A stretch of DNA of 64,000 nucleotides, taken from NCBI RefSeq assembly GCF_902833905.1, contig NZ_CADFGP010000003.1:124001-188000 (forward strand). Direction: 5' to 3'. The notes beneath the pieces are model-generated. The model searched no databases and was not told the DNA's origin. It worked only from the letters and a program-made list of their open reading frames with translations. The translations under genes and the position numbers were made by a program. Below, one piece after another: positions 47,971-57,457 of the stretch. How positions within the stretch are numbered: position 1 is the stretch's first letter; every line of letters starts with the position of its first letter. This DNA comes from Paraburkholderia tuberum STM678. Its GTDB lineage: Bacteria > Pseudomonadota > Gammaproteobacteria > Burkholderiales > Burkholderiaceae.

Positions 47971-48000
47971 ATGTCCGATTTCCCTTCCCGGTATTTCTGA
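47971..48000 (+). CDS. Nine-residue upstream ORF in the dctA leader
   Basis: ATG to TGA encodes MSDFPSRYF. It has a better ribosome site (AAGGAG, five bases before ATG) than dctA itself and lies inside the sigma-54 transcript. It is out of frame with dctA and ends 109 bases before its start. A translated leader peptide is inference. Confidence 0.35.
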   Translation: MSDFPSRYF

Positions 48001-48109
48001 ATTCGTCGTCTTTGCAGCGGTCCGCCAACGTGCGCCCGCGCGACGACGTTTCGTTCGCGTGTCGCGCCTCGCGGCGGGTCATCAGCTCATATCCCTCGCA
48101 GGAACCATC

Positions 48110-49390
48110 GTGAAGAAACCTATCCATAAAGTGCTGTACGTCCAGGTGATCGTGGCGATCATCGTCGGCATCGTACTCGGGCATTTCTACCCGAACCTCG
48201 CCGTTGACATGAAGCCGCTCGGCGATGGCTTCATCAAGCTGATCAAGATGGTGATCGGGCCGATCATCTTCTGCACGGTCGTGACGGGCATCGCCGGCAT
48301 GGAGGACATGAAGAAGGTTGGACGCGTCGGCGGCAAGGCGCTGTTGTACTTCGAAATCGTCTCGACCTTCGCGCTGGTGCTCGGCCTCGCCGCCACGCAC
48401 CTGCTGCGACCCGGCGCCGGCTTCAACGTCGACCCGGCCTCGCTCGACGGCCGCGCGGTTGCGTCGTATGCCGCGAAGGCGCACGGCCAGTCGACGGTCG
48501 ACTTCTTCATGCACATCATTCCGGACACGCTGTTGTCGGCGTTCGCGCAGGGTGAGATCCTGCAGATCCTGCTGATCGCGCTGCTGTTCGGCGCCGTGCT
48601 CGCGACGGCCGGTGAGAAGGGCAAGCCGGTGACCAACTTCATCGAAGGGCTCTCGCACATCCTGTTCGGCATGGTGCGCATCATCACGAAGCTCGCGCCG
48701 ATCGGCGCGTTCGGCGCGATGGCCTTCACGATCGGCAAGTACGGCATCGGCTCGCTGCTGCCGATGCTCAAGCTGGTCGGCACGTTCTATCTGACCTCGA
48801 TCGTGTTCGTGGTGGTCGTGCTCGGCGCGATCGCGCGGGCGGTGGGCTTCAACATCCTGCGTTTCGTCGCATACATCAAGGAAGAGATGCTGATCGTGCT
48901 CGGCACGAGCTCGTCCGAAGCCGCGCTGCCGCAGCTGATGCTGAAACTCGAAAAGCTCGGCTGCTCGCGCTCGGTGGTGGGCCTCGTGGTGCCGACCGGC
49001 TACTCGTTCAACCTCGACGGCACCAACATCTACATGACGATGGCGGTGCTGTTCATCGCTCAGGCGACCAACACCGACCTTACGTGGGGCCAGCAGCTGA
49101 CGCTGCTCGCGGTGACGATGCTGACCTCGAAGGGCGCGAGCGGCGTGACCGGCGCGGGCTTCATCACGCTCGCGGCGACGCTGGCCGTGGTGCCGACGAT
49201 TCCGCTGTCAGGCATGGTGCTGATCCTTGGCATCGACCGGTTCATGAGCGAGTGCCGCGCGCTGACGAACATCGTCGGCAACGGTGTCGCGACGGTCGTC
49301 GTGTCGGCCTGGGAAAAGGAGCTCGATCGCAGCAAGCTGAACAAGGTGCTGCGCGGCGAGGTGGCGGTCAAAGAGCCGGCCGGCGTTTGA
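48110..49390 (+). CDS. dctA: C4-dicarboxylate transporter DctA
   Basis: A 426-residue sodium/proton-dicarboxylate symporter importing succinate, fumarate and malate. GTG start [20 protein letters not shown] with a weak AGGA site. Family motifs: [32 protein letters not shown] (hairpin 1 Ser-rich), [17 protein letters not shown], and [13 protein letters not shown] (hairpin 2), ending in the [22 protein letters not shown]. It precedes the cognate sensor-regulator genes and has a sigma-54 promoter. Confidence 0.97.
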   Translation: MKKPIHKVLYVQVIVAIIVGIVLGHFYPNLAVDMKPLGDGFIKLIKMVIGPIIFCTVVTGIAGMEDMKKVGRVGGKALLYFEIVSTFALVLGLAATHLLRPGAGFNVDPASLDGRAVASYAAKAHGQSTVDFFMHIIPDTLLSAFAQGEILQILLIALLFGAVLATAGEKGKPVTNFIEGLSHILFGMVRIITKLAPIGAFGAMAFTIGKYGIGSLLPMLKLVGTFYLTSIVFVVVVLGAIARAVGFNILRFVAYIKEEMLIVLGTSSSEAALPQLMLKLEKLGCSRSVVGLVVPTGYSFNLDGTNIYMTMAVLFIAQATNTDLTWGQQLTLLAVTMLTSKGASGVTGAGFITLAATLAVVPTIPLSGMVLILGIDRFMSECRALTNIVGNGVATVVVSAWEKELDRSKLNKVLRGEVAVKEPAGV

Positions 49391-49435
49391 GTCGCGCCTC
49401 GCCAACCCTGTCGTGACCAGCGCGGACGCTTAAGC

Positions 49436-51502
49436 ATGAAACCGGCGTCCGCGCGACCTTCCGAGGCGTCTGGCGGCGAGACCGCCGGCAAAAGTCGCGG
49501 CCCAGCCCTCGACGCGTCTGGCGGCGACGCCTTGCCGCCCTATGCCACAATGTCCGATGCACATCGTTCGGACTTTGCCAACGTGACCCGCCGCCTGCTG
49601 ATTCTCTTCGCGCTCGCAGCCGGGCTCGCGGCGGCATGCTGGCTCACCTACAGCCTTGCGTGGAAAAGCGGTGTCGACACGCTGCGGCGCAACGCCGCCG
49701 TGCGCGCCGAGCGCACCGCGACCGCGCTCAAGAGCACGCTCGAACGCTACGAATCGCTGCCGTATCTGCTCGCCGAGCATCCGATCGTGCAGGATGTGCT
49801 GATCGATCCGAATCCCGCCAACGTCAAGCGCGCGAATCTCTATCTCGAAGACCTGAACCGCCACGCGCGCGCGACGGTCACCTACATCATTTCGCTCGAC
49901 GGCTACTGCATCGCCGCCAGCAACTGGCGCGGGCCGGGCAGCTTCGTCGGCGCGGGCTATCAGTTCCGGCCGTATTTCGTCGATGCAATGAAAGGCGGCG
50001 TCGGCCGCTTCTTCGGCATCGGCACGATTTCGCAGGCGCCCGGCTACTACATCTCGCAGCCGGTGCGGCGCGATGGCAAGATCGTCGGTGTGGCGGTCGT
50101 CAAGCTCGATCTCGAATGGTTTCAGGGCGTGGACGCGTCCGAGCCGCTCGTCGTCACCGACGATCATGGCGTGATCTTCCTCTCGTCGGTGCCGGCATGG
50201 AAGTACCACACGATTCGGCCGCTGCCCGGCCAGATCGCCAATTCGATCTACCAGGCTCGCCAGTACGCGCAGCAGCCGATCGAGCCGCTACCGGTGACGG
50301 TCGAGCGCATACTCGAAGGCAATGCGCAGATCCTGCGCATCGGCGGCGGGCGCTCCGCGCCGCGCTTCCTCGCGTCGCGTCACGCCATGGGCGAGCCGGA
50401 CTGGCATCTGATCACGATGTCGCCGGTCGATCCGGTCGATGCCGACGCGCGCAAGGCGACCATCGTCACCGGCTTCGGCTATGTATCGCTGGTGCTGCTC
50501 GCGTTCTACTGGCGCATGCGGCGCGCGCGCGTGCGCGAAATGATGCGCAGCCGCGCGCTGCTGCAGAAGGCCTATGCCGAGCTGAATCAGCGCGTCGCCG
50601 AGCGCACCGCCGATCTGTCCGAGGCGAACGAGCAGTTGCACACGGAAGTCGCCGAGCGTACACGCGCCGAGCAGGAACTGCGCGCCGCGCAAGACGAACT
50701 GATCCAGGCGAGCAAGCTGGCCGCGCTCGGTCAGATGGCGGCCGGCATCACGCACGAGCTGAACCAGCCGCTCGCCGCGCTGCGCAGTTTTTCCGATAAC
50801 ACGCGCGTGCTGCTCGAACGCGGCGATCAGGCATCGGCGCGCGAGAATCTCGAAGCGATCGCGGCGCTCACCGAGCGCATGGGCAACATCACGAACCAGT
50901 TGAAGCTGTTCGTCGGCCGCGCGCGGCCGCGCAGCGCGCGCGCGTCGATCGTGCGGGCCCTGCGCAACGTCGTCGCGTTGCTGCAAAAGCGCCTGCAGGG
51001 CGTCGAACTCGAGTTCGTGCTGATCGATATCGCGGCCGACATCGACACCGACGCCGCCGCTGCGGCAGGCGGCGCGCGCACGCCGCTGAATCTCGCCGAC
51101 GATCATCCGGAGCTGGTCGCGAATTGCGACGATCTGCGGCTCGAACAGGTGCTGATCAACCTGCTCGGCAACGCGCTCGACGCAACCGCCGGCATGAACC
51201 CGCCGCATATCACGGTCGAGGTGGAGGCCGGCGTCGCGACCCTGTCGATCGCGGTCGGCGACAACGGCCCCGGCATTCCCGACGACGTGTTGCCGCACCT
51301 GTTCGAACCGTTTTTCACGACGAAGGAAATGGGCCAGGGGCTCGGCCTTGGCCTCGCGATTTCATCGTCGATCGCGCGCGATTGCGGCGGCTCGCTCGTC
51401 GCGCGCAACGCGCCGCACGGTGGCGCATCGTTCGTGTTGACGCTGCGTCGTGCGCGTGTGCAGACCAGCCCCTCGCACGATTCGCTGACCGCGGGCTCCT
51501 GA
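49436..51502 (+). CDS. dctB: C4-dicarboxylate sensor histidine kinase DctB
   Basis: A 688-residue membrane kinase. TM1 is about 53-72, TM2 about 341-360, and between them a periplasmic double-Cache sensor with GAGYQFRPYFVDAM and GIGTISQAPGYYIS, the dicarboxylate-binding segment of DctB. A coiled coil (365-425) leads to the H-box (ITHELNQPLAALRSF, H440), then N-box INLLGNALDAT and G-boxes DNGPGIP and GQGLGLGLAI. ATG at 49550 is an alternative start, which would remove 38 residues of Ala/Ser-rich tail. dctD follows by 31 bases. Confidence 0.94.
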   Translation: MKPASARPSEASGGETAGKSRGPALDASGGDALPPYATMSDAHRSDFANVTRRLLILFALAAGLAAACWLTYSLAWKSGVDTLRRNAAVRAERTATALKSTLERYESLPYLLAEHPIVQDVLIDPNPANVKRANLYLEDLNRHARATVTYIISLDGYCIAASNWRGPGSFVGAGYQFRPYFVDAMKGGVGRFFGIGTISQAPGYYISQPVRRDGKIVGVAVVKLDLEWFQGVDASEPLVVTDDHGVIFLSSVPAWKYHTIRPLPGQIANSIYQARQYAQQPIEPLPVTVERILEGNAQILRIGGGRSAPRFLASRHAMGEPDWHLITMSPVDPVDADARKATIVTGFGYVSLVLLAFYWRMRRARVREMMRSRALLQKAYAELNQRVAERTADLSEANEQLHTEVAERTRAEQELRAAQDELIQASKLAALGQMAAGITHELNQPLAALRSFSDNTRVLLERGDQASARENLEAIAALTERMGNITNQLKLFVGRARPRSARASIVRALRNVVALLQKRLQGVELEFVLIDIAADIDTDAAAAAGGARTPLNLADDHPELVANCDDLRLEQVLINLLGNALDATAGMNPPHITVEVEAGVATLSIAVGDNGPGIPDDVLPHLFEPFFTTKEMGQGLGLGLAISSSIARDCGGSLVARNAPHGGASFVLTLRRARVQTSPSHDSLTAGS

Positions 51503-51533
51503 TTTCACCCCGAAGCATCACCCGGAACACGCA

Positions 51534-52883
51534 ATGAACGACGGCCTGCAAGTGCTGTATATCGAAGACGACGAACTGGTGCGCCGCGCGAGCGTGCAGA
51601 GCCTGCAACTGGCGGGCTTCGACGTGGTCGGCCATGCGTCGGTCGAGGCCGCGGCGAAGCTGATCAGCGCGGACTTCTCCGGCGTGATCGTCAGCGATAT
51701 CCGGCTGCCCGGCGCGAGCGGTCTCGACCTGCTCGCGCAGTGCCACGAGCGCGCGCCCGACGTGCCGGTGATTCTGGTCACCGGCCACGGCGATATCTCG
51801 ATGGCCGTGCAGGCGATGCGCGACGGCGCCTACGACTTCATCGAAAAGCCGTTCGCGTCCGAGCGGCTGATCGAAACCGTGCGGCGCGCGCTGGAGCGCC
51901 GCAAGCTCTTGCTCGAAAACCTCGCGCTGCGCCGTGAGCTGGCCGGGCAGAACGCGGTCGCGCCGCGCATCATCGGCCGCAGTCCGGCGATCGAGCAGGT
52001 GCGGCGGCTGATCGCCAACGTCGCGCCGACCGATGCGTCCGTCCTGATCAACGGTGATACCGGCGCGGGCAAGGAGCTGATCGCGCGCAGCCTGCACGAG
52101 CTGTCGCCGCGGCGTGACAAGCCGTTCATCGCGGTGAACTGCGGCGCGCTGCCCGAGCCGATGTTCGAATCGGAGATGTTCGGCTACGAGCCGGGCGCAT
52201 TCACCGGCGCGGCCAAACGGCGGATCGGCAAGCTCGAACATGCGTCGGGCGGCACGCTGTTTCTCGACGAGATCGAGAGCATGCCGCTCGCGCTGCAGGT
52301 CAAGCTGCTGCGCGTGCTGCAGGACGGCGTGCTGGAACGGCTCGGCTCGAATCAGCCGATTCGCGTCAATTGCCGCGTGGTCGCGGCTGCAAAAGGCGAC
52401 ATGGCCGAGCACGTCGCGGATGGCTCGTTCCGGCGCGATCTGCTGTACCGGCTCAACGTGGTGACGATCGCGCTGCCGCCTTTGAGCGAGCGTCGCGAGG
52501 ACATCGTGCCGCTGTTCGAGCATTTCCTGCTGGATGCTGCCGTCCGTTATCAGCGGCCGGCGCCGATGCTCACCGATCGCCAACGTGCGAGTCTGATGCA
52601 GCGAGACTGGCCGGGCAACGTGCGCGAGCTGCGTAATGCCGCCGACCGCTTCGTGCTCGGCATCGCCGACGAACCGGTGCTGTCGTTCGGCGAAGACGGC
52701 GGGGCCACCCATCCGCTGAAGGAGCGTGTCGAGCAGTTCGAGCGCGCGATGATCGCCGAGGCGTTGGAGCAGGCGGGCGGCGTGGTCGCGGTCGCGGCGG
52801 ACCGGCTGCAGCTCGGCAAGGCGACGCTCTACGAGAAGATCAAGCGATATGGCCTTGCGGCCAAAGGGGAAGGGGAGCGGTGA
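51534..52883 (+). CDS. dctD: C4-dicarboxylate response regulator DctD
   Basis: A 449-residue NtrC-class activator. Receiver domain 1-120 with phospho-acceptor D55 (VSDIRLPG). AAA+ domain with Walker A GDTGAGKE at 174-181 and the sigma-54 contact loop GAFTGA at 221-226. C-terminal Fis-type helix-turn-helix ([24 protein letters not shown]). It should activate the sigma-54 promoter of dctA through the palindrome there. Cognate to the preceding kinase. Confidence 0.95.
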   Translation: MNDGLQVLYIEDDELVRRASVQSLQLAGFDVVGHASVEAAAKLISADFSGVIVSDIRLPGASGLDLLAQCHERAPDVPVILVTGHGDISMAVQAMRDGAYDFIEKPFASERLIETVRRALERRKLLLENLALRRELAGQNAVAPRIIGRSPAIEQVRRLIANVAPTDASVLINGDTGAGKELIARSLHELSPRRDKPFIAVNCGALPEPMFESEMFGYEPGAFTGAAKRRIGKLEHASGGTLFLDEIESMPLALQVKLLRVLQDGVLERLGSNQPIRVNCRVVAAAKGDMAEHVADGSFRRDLLYRLNVVTIALPPLSERREDIVPLFEHFLLDAAVRYQRPAPMLTDRQRASLMQRDWPGNVRELRNAADRFVLGIADEPVLSFGEDGGATHPLKERVEQFERAMIAEALEQAGGVVAVAADRLQLGKATLYEKIKRYGLAAKGEGER

Positions 52884-52942
52884 GGAGGCGGACGCCGGCG
52901 GCGGGAGGTTGCGCCGGCGCGTGGGGATCTGCTTGCGCCGGC

Positions 52943-53479
52943 TTAAGCCGCGCCAGCCTTCAGCGCTTTCGCGAGCAACTGGTCGAGTTCCGCGAACTGC
53001 GGCTCGCCGACATAGCGCTTCAGGATCTTGCCGTCTTTATCGACGACGAAGGTGGTCGGCGTGAGCTGCACGTTGCCGAACCGCTTGGCGGCCGAGCCGT
53101 CGTCCATCGCGACCTTGAACGGCAGCTGACGCGTTTGCGTGTAATTGGTCACGTACATCGGCGCGTCGTAGTTCATTGCCACCGCGACGAATTCGAGGCC
53201 CTGGCCCTTGAAGCGGTTATAGGTCTCGACCATCTGCGGCATTTCCTTCATGCAGGTGTCGCAACTCGTTGCCCAGAAGTTGACCAGATAAACCTTGCCT
53301 TTGAGGTCCGCGGTCGTGAGCTTCTGTCCCGATAGCAGCGTGAAGGTCGCATCGGGTACGCGCTGCTGGCCGGCAAACGCGAAGTAACCGGCGACGGCGA
53401 GCGCCATGGCCACGGCCACCGCAATCAGATAGCGAAGCGGGTTCGTGCGCCGGACGGCGGTCGGTGAATTGGAACTCAT
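52943..53479 (-). CDS. TlpA-like thioredoxin-fold protein
   Basis: A 178-residue membrane-anchored thiol oxidoreductase. One N-terminal helix (LRYLIAVAVAMALAVAGYFAF) is followed by the AhpC/TSA-Redoxin fold with C73-D-T-C76 (WATSCDTCMKEMP) and the cis-Pro segment LTPTTFVVDKDG. TlpA/ResA proteins reduce cytochrome c or copper-chaperone thiols in the periplasm. It converges with dctD across 59 bases. Partner unknown. Confidence 0.9.
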   Translation of the reverse strand: MSSNSPTAVRRTNPLRYLIAVAVAMALAVAGYFAFAGQQRVPDATFTLLSGQKLTTADLKGKVYLVNFWATSCDTCMKEMPQMVETYNRFKGQGLEFVAVAMNYDAPMYVTNYTQTRQLPFKVAMDDGSAAKRFGNVQLTPTTFVVDKDGKILKRYVGEPQFAELDQLLAKALKAGAA

Positions 53480-53684
53480 GGACGGAACCTCGTGAGTCGC
53501 GCGCGGCGCGGAACAATGGGGCGGTGTGATGGCCCGCGGGCCGGTACTGAACAGCTTTTGTATTGTAGCTCCAATGGGTTCGGCTGCGCCGAAATGGCGG
53601 GACGGCTGCGCTCCGCGCGTCGGCCCGGCAGTCGATCAGCGGATAATGGCGCTTTACGCTCCGAGAAGCCCGCTCTTCCGTCCC

Positions 53685-54368
53685 ATGCTCCGAACCGTTC
53701 TTCGCGTCTGCTCTTTAGTTGCCCGCGTTTCTTGCCGTTTTCCGTTGCTCAGCCGATTGTCCGCCCGCAGTGCGGGCGTGTTCCAACCGGCGGGCCTATT
53801 TCTCCGCGCATTCACGCGATCCGGTCACGCTCGAACCGTGATCGGCGCGGCGACGGCCGCGTTGGCGCTCGGCGTCGCGCTCAGCGCCTGCTCACCGACC
53901 TTCGACTGGCGCACCGTGATGAACAACGACAAGGGCTACACGGTCGACTTCCCAGCCAAGCCGGGCAACGATCAGCGCGCGGTGCAGATCGGCGGCACAC
54001 CGATGCAGATGGCAATGCAGACCGCCGAAGCGGGCAATGCGGTCTTTGCGGTCGGCACCGTGATGCTGCCCGACGACAGCGACGCGACCCAGCGTGCCGC
54101 ACTCGATTTCCTGCGCGCGGGACTGGCGCGCAATGTCGGCGCGACGCCCGATGCTCACCCAGCGCAAATCCCGCTGGCGGCGGGCGGCAAGATACCGGGG
54201 CTGGAAATGACGGTGAGCGGCGCGGCGGGCGCCAAACACGAGACGCGCACGGTGTATGCGCGGCTCGTCGCGCGCGGCCGGCACGTGTACCAGGCGGCGA
54301 TCATCGCCGATCAACCGCTGCCGCAAGAGCAGGTCGACCAGTTTTTTTCGTCGTTCCAGCTGTACTGA
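53685..54368 (+). CDS. Putative lipoprotein, function unknown
   Basis: A 227-residue protein if started at ATG 53685; a GTG at 53778 would give a more usual lipoprotein leader (VFQPAGLFLRAFTRSG...) before the lipobox LSAC at the end of ALGVALSAC. Neither start has a ribosome site. The mature part FDWRTVMNNDKGYTVDFPAKPGND and VDQFFSSFQLY resemble a Burkholderia outer-membrane lipoprotein family without known function. It diverges from the TlpA-like gene. Confidence 0.65.
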   Translation: MLRTVLRVCSLVARVSCRFPLLSRLSARSAGVFQPAGLFLRAFTRSGHARTVIGAATAALALGVALSACSPTFDWRTVMNNDKGYTVDFPAKPGNDQRAVQIGGTPMQMAMQTAEAGNAVFAVGTVMLPDDSDATQRAALDFLRAGLARNVGATPDAHPAQIPLAAGGKIPGLEMTVSGAAGAKHETRTVYARLVARGRHVYQAAIIADQPLPQEQVDQFFSSFQLY

Positions 54369-54700
54369 ATGCGGTATTTTTGGCCGGTCGGGCGCACCTC
54401 AGAGGGCCGAACGCAGTGAAAGTTCCTTCGCAGGTTTGTACGCTAATTGCCGGTTTACGTTGAGATTTTTGAGTTACGCGCACAGCCTGTGGATAACTCT
54501 GTTGAGAAGTCGGCCTCAATGGCCGCAAAAGCCCATCAGGCGGGCCTTCCGGCAAAATCCACAGGCGTAGGGAATTTAAAAAAATACATTGAAATCAATG
54601 GCTTGGCGAGATGCGCGTCTGCGCGCTTTTGAGTTGTATCAAAATCTAACAGGATCGCGCGTATGTGAATAAGTCAAGTCTTGACAGTCGTTTTTTCTCC
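54369..54700. other. AT-richer intergenic region with one DnaA-box-like site
   Basis: The 332-base gap between a convergent pair has locally low GC around 54575-54690 and a TGTGGATAA (54488-54496), a perfect DnaA box on the minus strand, plus an AATCCACAG near 54548. I see no gene, no terminator stem and no box cluster. Confidence 0.4.
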
Positions 54701-56311
54701 TCATAACGAGCCAAAAGCGCGGCGGTATTGGATTGCCTCGGCGACCTGCGCGGCGCTCGGCATCGCCGCGCCAGTTAGGTCCGCGACGGTGCGCGCGACC
54801 TTCAACACCCGGTAGTACGCCCGCGCCGACCAGCCAAAGCGCTCGCCGGCTTCGCGCAGCAGCGCCTCGCCCGCTGCGTCCGGGCGGCATACATCGTCCA
54901 CTTCGCGTCCGTCCAGCTCGCGGTTGGTCTTGCCTTGCCGGGCCAGTTGCCGCTCGCGCGCAGCGCTCACGCGCTCTGCGATCGCCACGCTTGCTTCGCC
55001 GGTGGTGGCGGCGCGTGCCGCGAGTTCGGTGGCGGTCAGTGCTGGAATTTCGAGCTGGATGTCGATGCGGTCGAGCAGCGGTCCCGACAATTTACGCAAA
55101 TAGCGCGCCGCAACTTCAGGCGTACAGCGGCAGCGCCCGCCCGGATCGCCGCGCCAGCCGCACGGGCACGGGTTCATTGCGGCGATCAGTTGGCAGGCGG
55201 CGGGGAAATCCGCTTGCCAGGCGGCGCGCGAGATCGTGATGCGGCCAGCTTCGAGCGGCTCGCGCAGCGTTTCGAGCACCACGCGATCGAATTCGGGAAG
55301 TTCGTCCAGAAAGAGCACGCCCAGATGCGCGAGCGTGATCTCGCCAGGCTGCGGCGGATTGCGTCCGCCGACCAGCGCCGCCGCGCTCGACGAATGGTGC
55401 GGCGCGCGAAACGGCCGCTGGCGCCACTGCGACGGCTTGAAGCCGATGCGGCTCGCGGACAGTAGCGCGGCGGAGGCGAGCGCTTCGTCGTCGGTCATGG
55501 GCGGCAGCAAGCTGGGCAGGCGTGCCGCGAGCATCGACTTGCCGGCGCCGGGCGGTCCGATCAGCAGCACGTGATGGCCGCCGGCCGCCGCGACTTCGAG
55601 GGCGCGCCGAGCGGCGCGCTGGCCAATCACGTCGGCCATGTCCGGCGCCGGGGCAGCGGCGTGCTCGTTGAGCTCGGGCGCGGCGACAGGACTAAGACGC
55701 GCGTCCGGCGAGCCTGCGAGATGCGCGCATAGCGACGGCAGATCGGCGGCGCCGAACACGTCGACGCCGGGCACGAGCGCCGCTTCCGCCGCGCTCGCGG
55801 CCGGCAGGTAAAGCTGTGGGGTATGGAAGGCCGGTGCGGCTAGTTGATCGAGGAGGGCGGGCAACGCAGAACGCGCTTCAGATGAAGCGTCGGCGTCGCC
55901 GGCGTTCGCCAGAGCGCCGCGCGCGGTGCCGCAGGCCATCGCGAACGCGCCGCGCATCGGCCGCAGCGCGCCGGTCAGCGAGAGCTCGCCGGCAAACTCG
56001 CGATGGAGCAGCGATTCGACGGGAATCTGCCCGCTTGCGGCGAGGATGCCGAGCGCGATCGGCAGATCGAAACGACCGGATTCTTTCGGTAGATCGGCCG
56101 GCGCGAGGTTGACGGTGATGCGGCGGACTGGAAAATCGAAACCGCAGTTCTGCAGCGCCGCGCGCACGCGTTCACGGCTCTCGCGCACTTCCAGATCGGG
56201 CAGGCCGACGATCGAAAAGGACGGCAGCCCATTGGCGAGGTGAACCTCGACGGTCACTTCGGGCGCACGGCCAGCGGCCGGCGCGCGGCTGCGCACCACG
56301 GCAAGCGACAT
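54701..56311 (-). CDS. comM: ComM/YifB-family AAA ATPase
   Basis: A 536-residue Mg-chelatase-like helicase; ComM promotes branch migration during natural transformation. N-terminal Lon-like domain (TVEVHLANGLPSFSIVGLPD), Walker A GPPGAGKS at 252-259, RPFRAPHHSSS, Walker B LFLDELPEF, the zinc-like CPCGWRGDPGGRCRC, and C-terminal SARAYYRVLKVARTVADL. Length is normal. It is about 115 bases from ubiK and in the same direction. Confidence 0.94.
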   Translation of the reverse strand: MSLAVVRSRAPAAGRAPEVTVEVHLANGLPSFSIVGLPDLEVRESRERVRAALQNCGFDFPVRRITVNLAPADLPKESGRFDLPIALGILAASGQIPVESLLHREFAGELSLTGALRPMRGAFAMACGTARGALANAGDADASSEARSALPALLDQLAAPAFHTPQLYLPAASAAEAALVPGVDVFGAADLPSLCAHLAGSPDARLSPVAAPELNEHAAAPAPDMADVIGQRAARRALEVAAAGGHHVLLIGPPGAGKSMLAARLPSLLPPMTDDEALASAALLSASRIGFKPSQWRQRPFRAPHHSSSAAALVGGRNPPQPGEITLAHLGVLFLDELPEFDRVVLETLREPLEAGRITISRAAWQADFPAACQLIAAMNPCPCGWRGDPGGRCRCTPEVAARYLRKLSGPLLDRIDIQLEIPALTATELAARAATTGEASVAIAERVSAARERQLARQGKTNRELDGREVDDVCRPDAAGEALLREAGERFGWSARAYYRVLKVARTVADLTGAAMPSAAQVAEAIQYRRAFGSL

Positions 56312-56429
56312 ATTCTCTCCCGTCGGACGGCGCGCTCACATCGCGCGCAAATCCCCTAAAACGCTGATGACGTCACGGCCCGCTTGCCTGTGATGGGCGG
56401 CACTGCGCAGCGAAGGCTGCGAGCAGCGC

Positions 56430-56684
56430 TTACGGCGTCTGCGTGAGCGGCAATTTCTGTTCGAGCTCGGCGACGCGGCGCTCGAGTTCTTCGAGGCGCG
56501 CGCGCGTACGCACGAGCACCTGGGTCTGCGTATCGAATTCCTCGCGCGTGACCAGATCGAGCTTCGAGAAGCCCTGCGACAGCATTGCCTTGACGTTGCG
56601 TTCGACATCCTTGGCCGGCGAATTCTTGAACAGATCGCTGACGCGAGCCTGGAAGTCGTTAAAAACGTCGTTCGGTTGTTTCAT
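56430..56684 (-). CDS. ubiK: Ubiquinone biosynthesis accessory factor UbiK
   Basis: An 84-residue BMFP (YqiC) protein. The first half KQPNDVFNDFQARVSDLFKNSP is membrane-active, the second is a trimeric coiled coil (TRARLEELERRVAELEQKLP). It aids aerobic ubiquinone synthesis with UbiJ. ATG 56684 has AAGGGGAACACG in front. An NtrC-like site begins 15 bases upstream of this start. Confidence 0.88.
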   Translation of the reverse strand: MKQPNDVFNDFQARVSDLFKNSPAKDVERNVKAMLSQGFSKLDLVTREEFDTQTQVLVRTRARLEELERRVAELEQKLPLTQTP

Positions 56685-56698
56685 CGTGTTCCCCTTGG

Positions 56699-56715
56699 TG
56701 CACAAAAAAAGTGCA
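56699..56715. promoter_or_regulatory. NtrC-like site upstream of glnK, next to ubiK
   Basis: TGCAC-N7-GTGCA, the classical NtrC spacing, with a run of seven A between. It lies about 240 bases upstream of the glnK sigma-54 promoter and 15 bases from the ubiK start, so bound NtrC could also affect ubiK. Extra TGGTGC half-sites occur at 56758 and 56813. Confidence 0.5.
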
Positions 56716-56946
56716 TGTTTCATTGCGCCCGTGCCCCGTTACGGCGAACGGGCGATCCTGGTGCGCGCGACGTATTGGTTGCCGCGGCCGCGTGAGCGTG
56801 TTTGGTGCGCGCCCTCGCGTTCAGAACGTTCGAACACTCTAGCAACGATCCCCCCGGCGCGCCACCGCCCGCCGCGCCGCTGGCCGTTCGGACAAGGCCG
56901 CTCGGGCGCGCTGCGCCACGCGCGCGAGGCGCGCTCCGACACAACA

Positions 56947-56962
56947 TGGCATAGGAGTTGCT
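56947..56962 (+). promoter_or_regulatory. Sigma-54 promoter of glnK-amtB
   Basis: TGGCATAGGAGTTGCT matches TGGCAYRN4TTGCW at every fixed position. GG 56948-56949 and GC 56960-56961. It lies 110 bases before the glnK start. Nitrogen control through NtrC is expected from family knowledge. Confidence 0.85.
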
Positions 56963-57006
56963 GTTACTGCCCCGCGCGCGCACTGCCAGGGCGCTTTTCC
57001 CGGTAG

Positions 57007-57411
<405 letters not shown>

Positions 57412-57457
57412 AAGACCAGAACATAGCGACACGGACAGCGACAAGAGGAAAACCAAG

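Noticed and set aside
54369..54700. Replication origin
   Set aside because: Only one full DnaA box and no dnaA, parA, gidA or clustered boxes nearby.
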